This document shows, piece by piece, positions 5,028 to 5,286 of a DNA stretch of 5,286 nucleotides (positions are counted from its first letter, which is position 1; every line of letters begins with the position of its first letter). The notes beneath the pieces are model-generated. The model ran no database searches. It was given only the letters and a program-made list of their open reading frames with translations, and was not told the origin of the DNA. The stretch is from NCBI GenBank assembly GCA_937899365.1, contig CALBPH010000511.1, forward strand, positions 1 to 5,286. The letters run 5' to 3'. The position numbers and the translations under genes were made by a program. Source of the stretch: an uncultured Leptolyngbya sp. GTDB lineage: Bacteria > Cyanobacteriota > Cyanobacteriia > Phormidesmidales > Phormidesmidaceae.

Positions 5028-5045
5028 GGAGATAGCATGGTCTAG
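5028..5045 (+). promoter_or_regulatory. Good ribosome site and ATG followed by an immediate stop
   Basis: GGAG (5028-5031) lies 5 nt before ATG (5037-5039), a near-ideal initiation site, but the frame reads ATG GTC TAG. After the TAG the same frame stays open to the window end. The VTT motifs are in another frame (+1 relative to this ATG). This could be the wrecked original start of the VTT gene, or chance. Confidence 0.4.
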
Positions 5046-5100
5046 ACCGAGATCTATACTGGCTTTGCCGCTGCCACCGTAGCCATGCCCCCCATCCAGA

Positions 5101-5286
5101 GTGCGTCTGGCATCGCCTATTCTGCCGCCGCTGTATCCCAGATGTCTTCTGAACGAGCGCCCGAGCTATCGATCGTCGTTCCGCGTGATCTATACGGTTG
5201 CAACGGTATTGATTCTGCCCTCTACGGTGCTAAACCTGGCCGGGGGCTCCTTGTTTGGGCCTTGGCTTGGGTCACTGTGGACCACC
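5101..5286 (+). CDS. TVP38/TMEM64 (VTT, DedA-like) membrane protein, N-terminus uncertain, 3' end outside the window
   Basis: From about 5185 this frame encodes VIYTVATVLILPSTVLNL followed by AGGSLFGPWLGSLWTT, the hallmark start of the VTT domain (hydrophobic helix with ATV-LP, then the LAGG-LFG re-entrant loop). The family comprises integral inner-membrane proteins; eukaryotic relatives include lipid scramblases, and bacterial DedA-type members act in lipid or carrier transport. Specific function here is unknown. Upstream the frame is open only from 5083, after a TAG at 5080-5082. The only plausible start before the motif is GTG 5101, without a Shine-Dalgarno. The preceding residues (5101-5180) look unlike the usual first helix. 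The better initiation site at 5028-5039 is in a different frame and stops after two codons. So either an N-terminal frameshift/decay has occurred or the start is non-standard. The VTT assignment is solid; gene integrity is not. Confidence 0.6.
   Translation, partial: MRLASPILPPLYPRCLLNERPSYRSSFRVIYTVATVLILPSTVLNLAGGSLFGPWLGSLWTT

Noticed and set aside
1..5286. Defence, toxin-antitoxin, CRISPR or mobile-element system
   Set aside because: No repeat-spacer array, transposase, integrase, nuclease or small toxin-antitoxin pair is visible. All the recognisable genes are metabolic or transport genes or generic enzymes.

Overview
The window looks like cyanobacterial chromosomal DNA. Three copies of the HIP1 octamer GCGATCGC occur in 5.3 kb, where about 0.1 would be expected from random sequence of even composition. 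The FMN flavoprotein (Alr4036-like), the serine acetyltransferase with its long C-terminal tail and the VTT-domain membrane protein are also of types I associate with cyanobacteria. The species cannot be named from this. The gene content is mostly housekeeping. I see no phage, transposon, CRISPR or defence genes.

Layout, left to right. (1) 3-908, plus: the dehydratase half of NAD(P)HX repair (nnrD), entering from outside the window. (2) 936-2027, minus, convergent with nnrD: a CaCA-family Ca2+/Na+ exchanger cut into two half-length frames by one in-frame TAG at 1470-1472. (3) 2028-2265: a divergent intergenic region with an 11-bp tandem duplication. (4) 2266-2832, plus: an FMN-dependent flavoprotein related to pyridoxamine-phosphate oxidase. 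(5) 2857-3621, minus, convergent with it: cysE, serine O-acetyltransferase. (6) 3622-3998: a 377-bp intergenic region rich in palindromes and inverted repeats, with a candidate cysE promoter and a strong hairpin followed by a T tract on the minus strand. (7) 3999-4955, plus: an alpha/beta hydrolase with an extra C-terminal domain. (8) 4956-5286: a short hairpin, a 14-bp tandem duplication, and the start of a TVP38/TMEM64 (VTT/DedA-like) membrane protein whose N-terminus is unclear or damaged and which leaves the window.

The genes do not form an obvious pathway. nnrD (nicotinamide cofactor repair), cysE (cysteine synthesis), the exchanger and the flavoprotein look like independent transcription units. 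They sit in two tail-to-tail pairs separated by only 27 and 24 bp. No polycistronic operon is evident, although the hydrolase and the VTT protein lie on the same strand.

The points most worth a second look are the amber-split exchanger, the symmetric elements around the cysE promoter, the orphan minus-strand terminator hairpin between cysE and the hydrolase (possibly the end of an unannotated RNA), the cysE C-terminus without the usual terminal isoleucine, and the disrupted start of the VTT gene. I did not find convincing evidence for a new multi-gene system.
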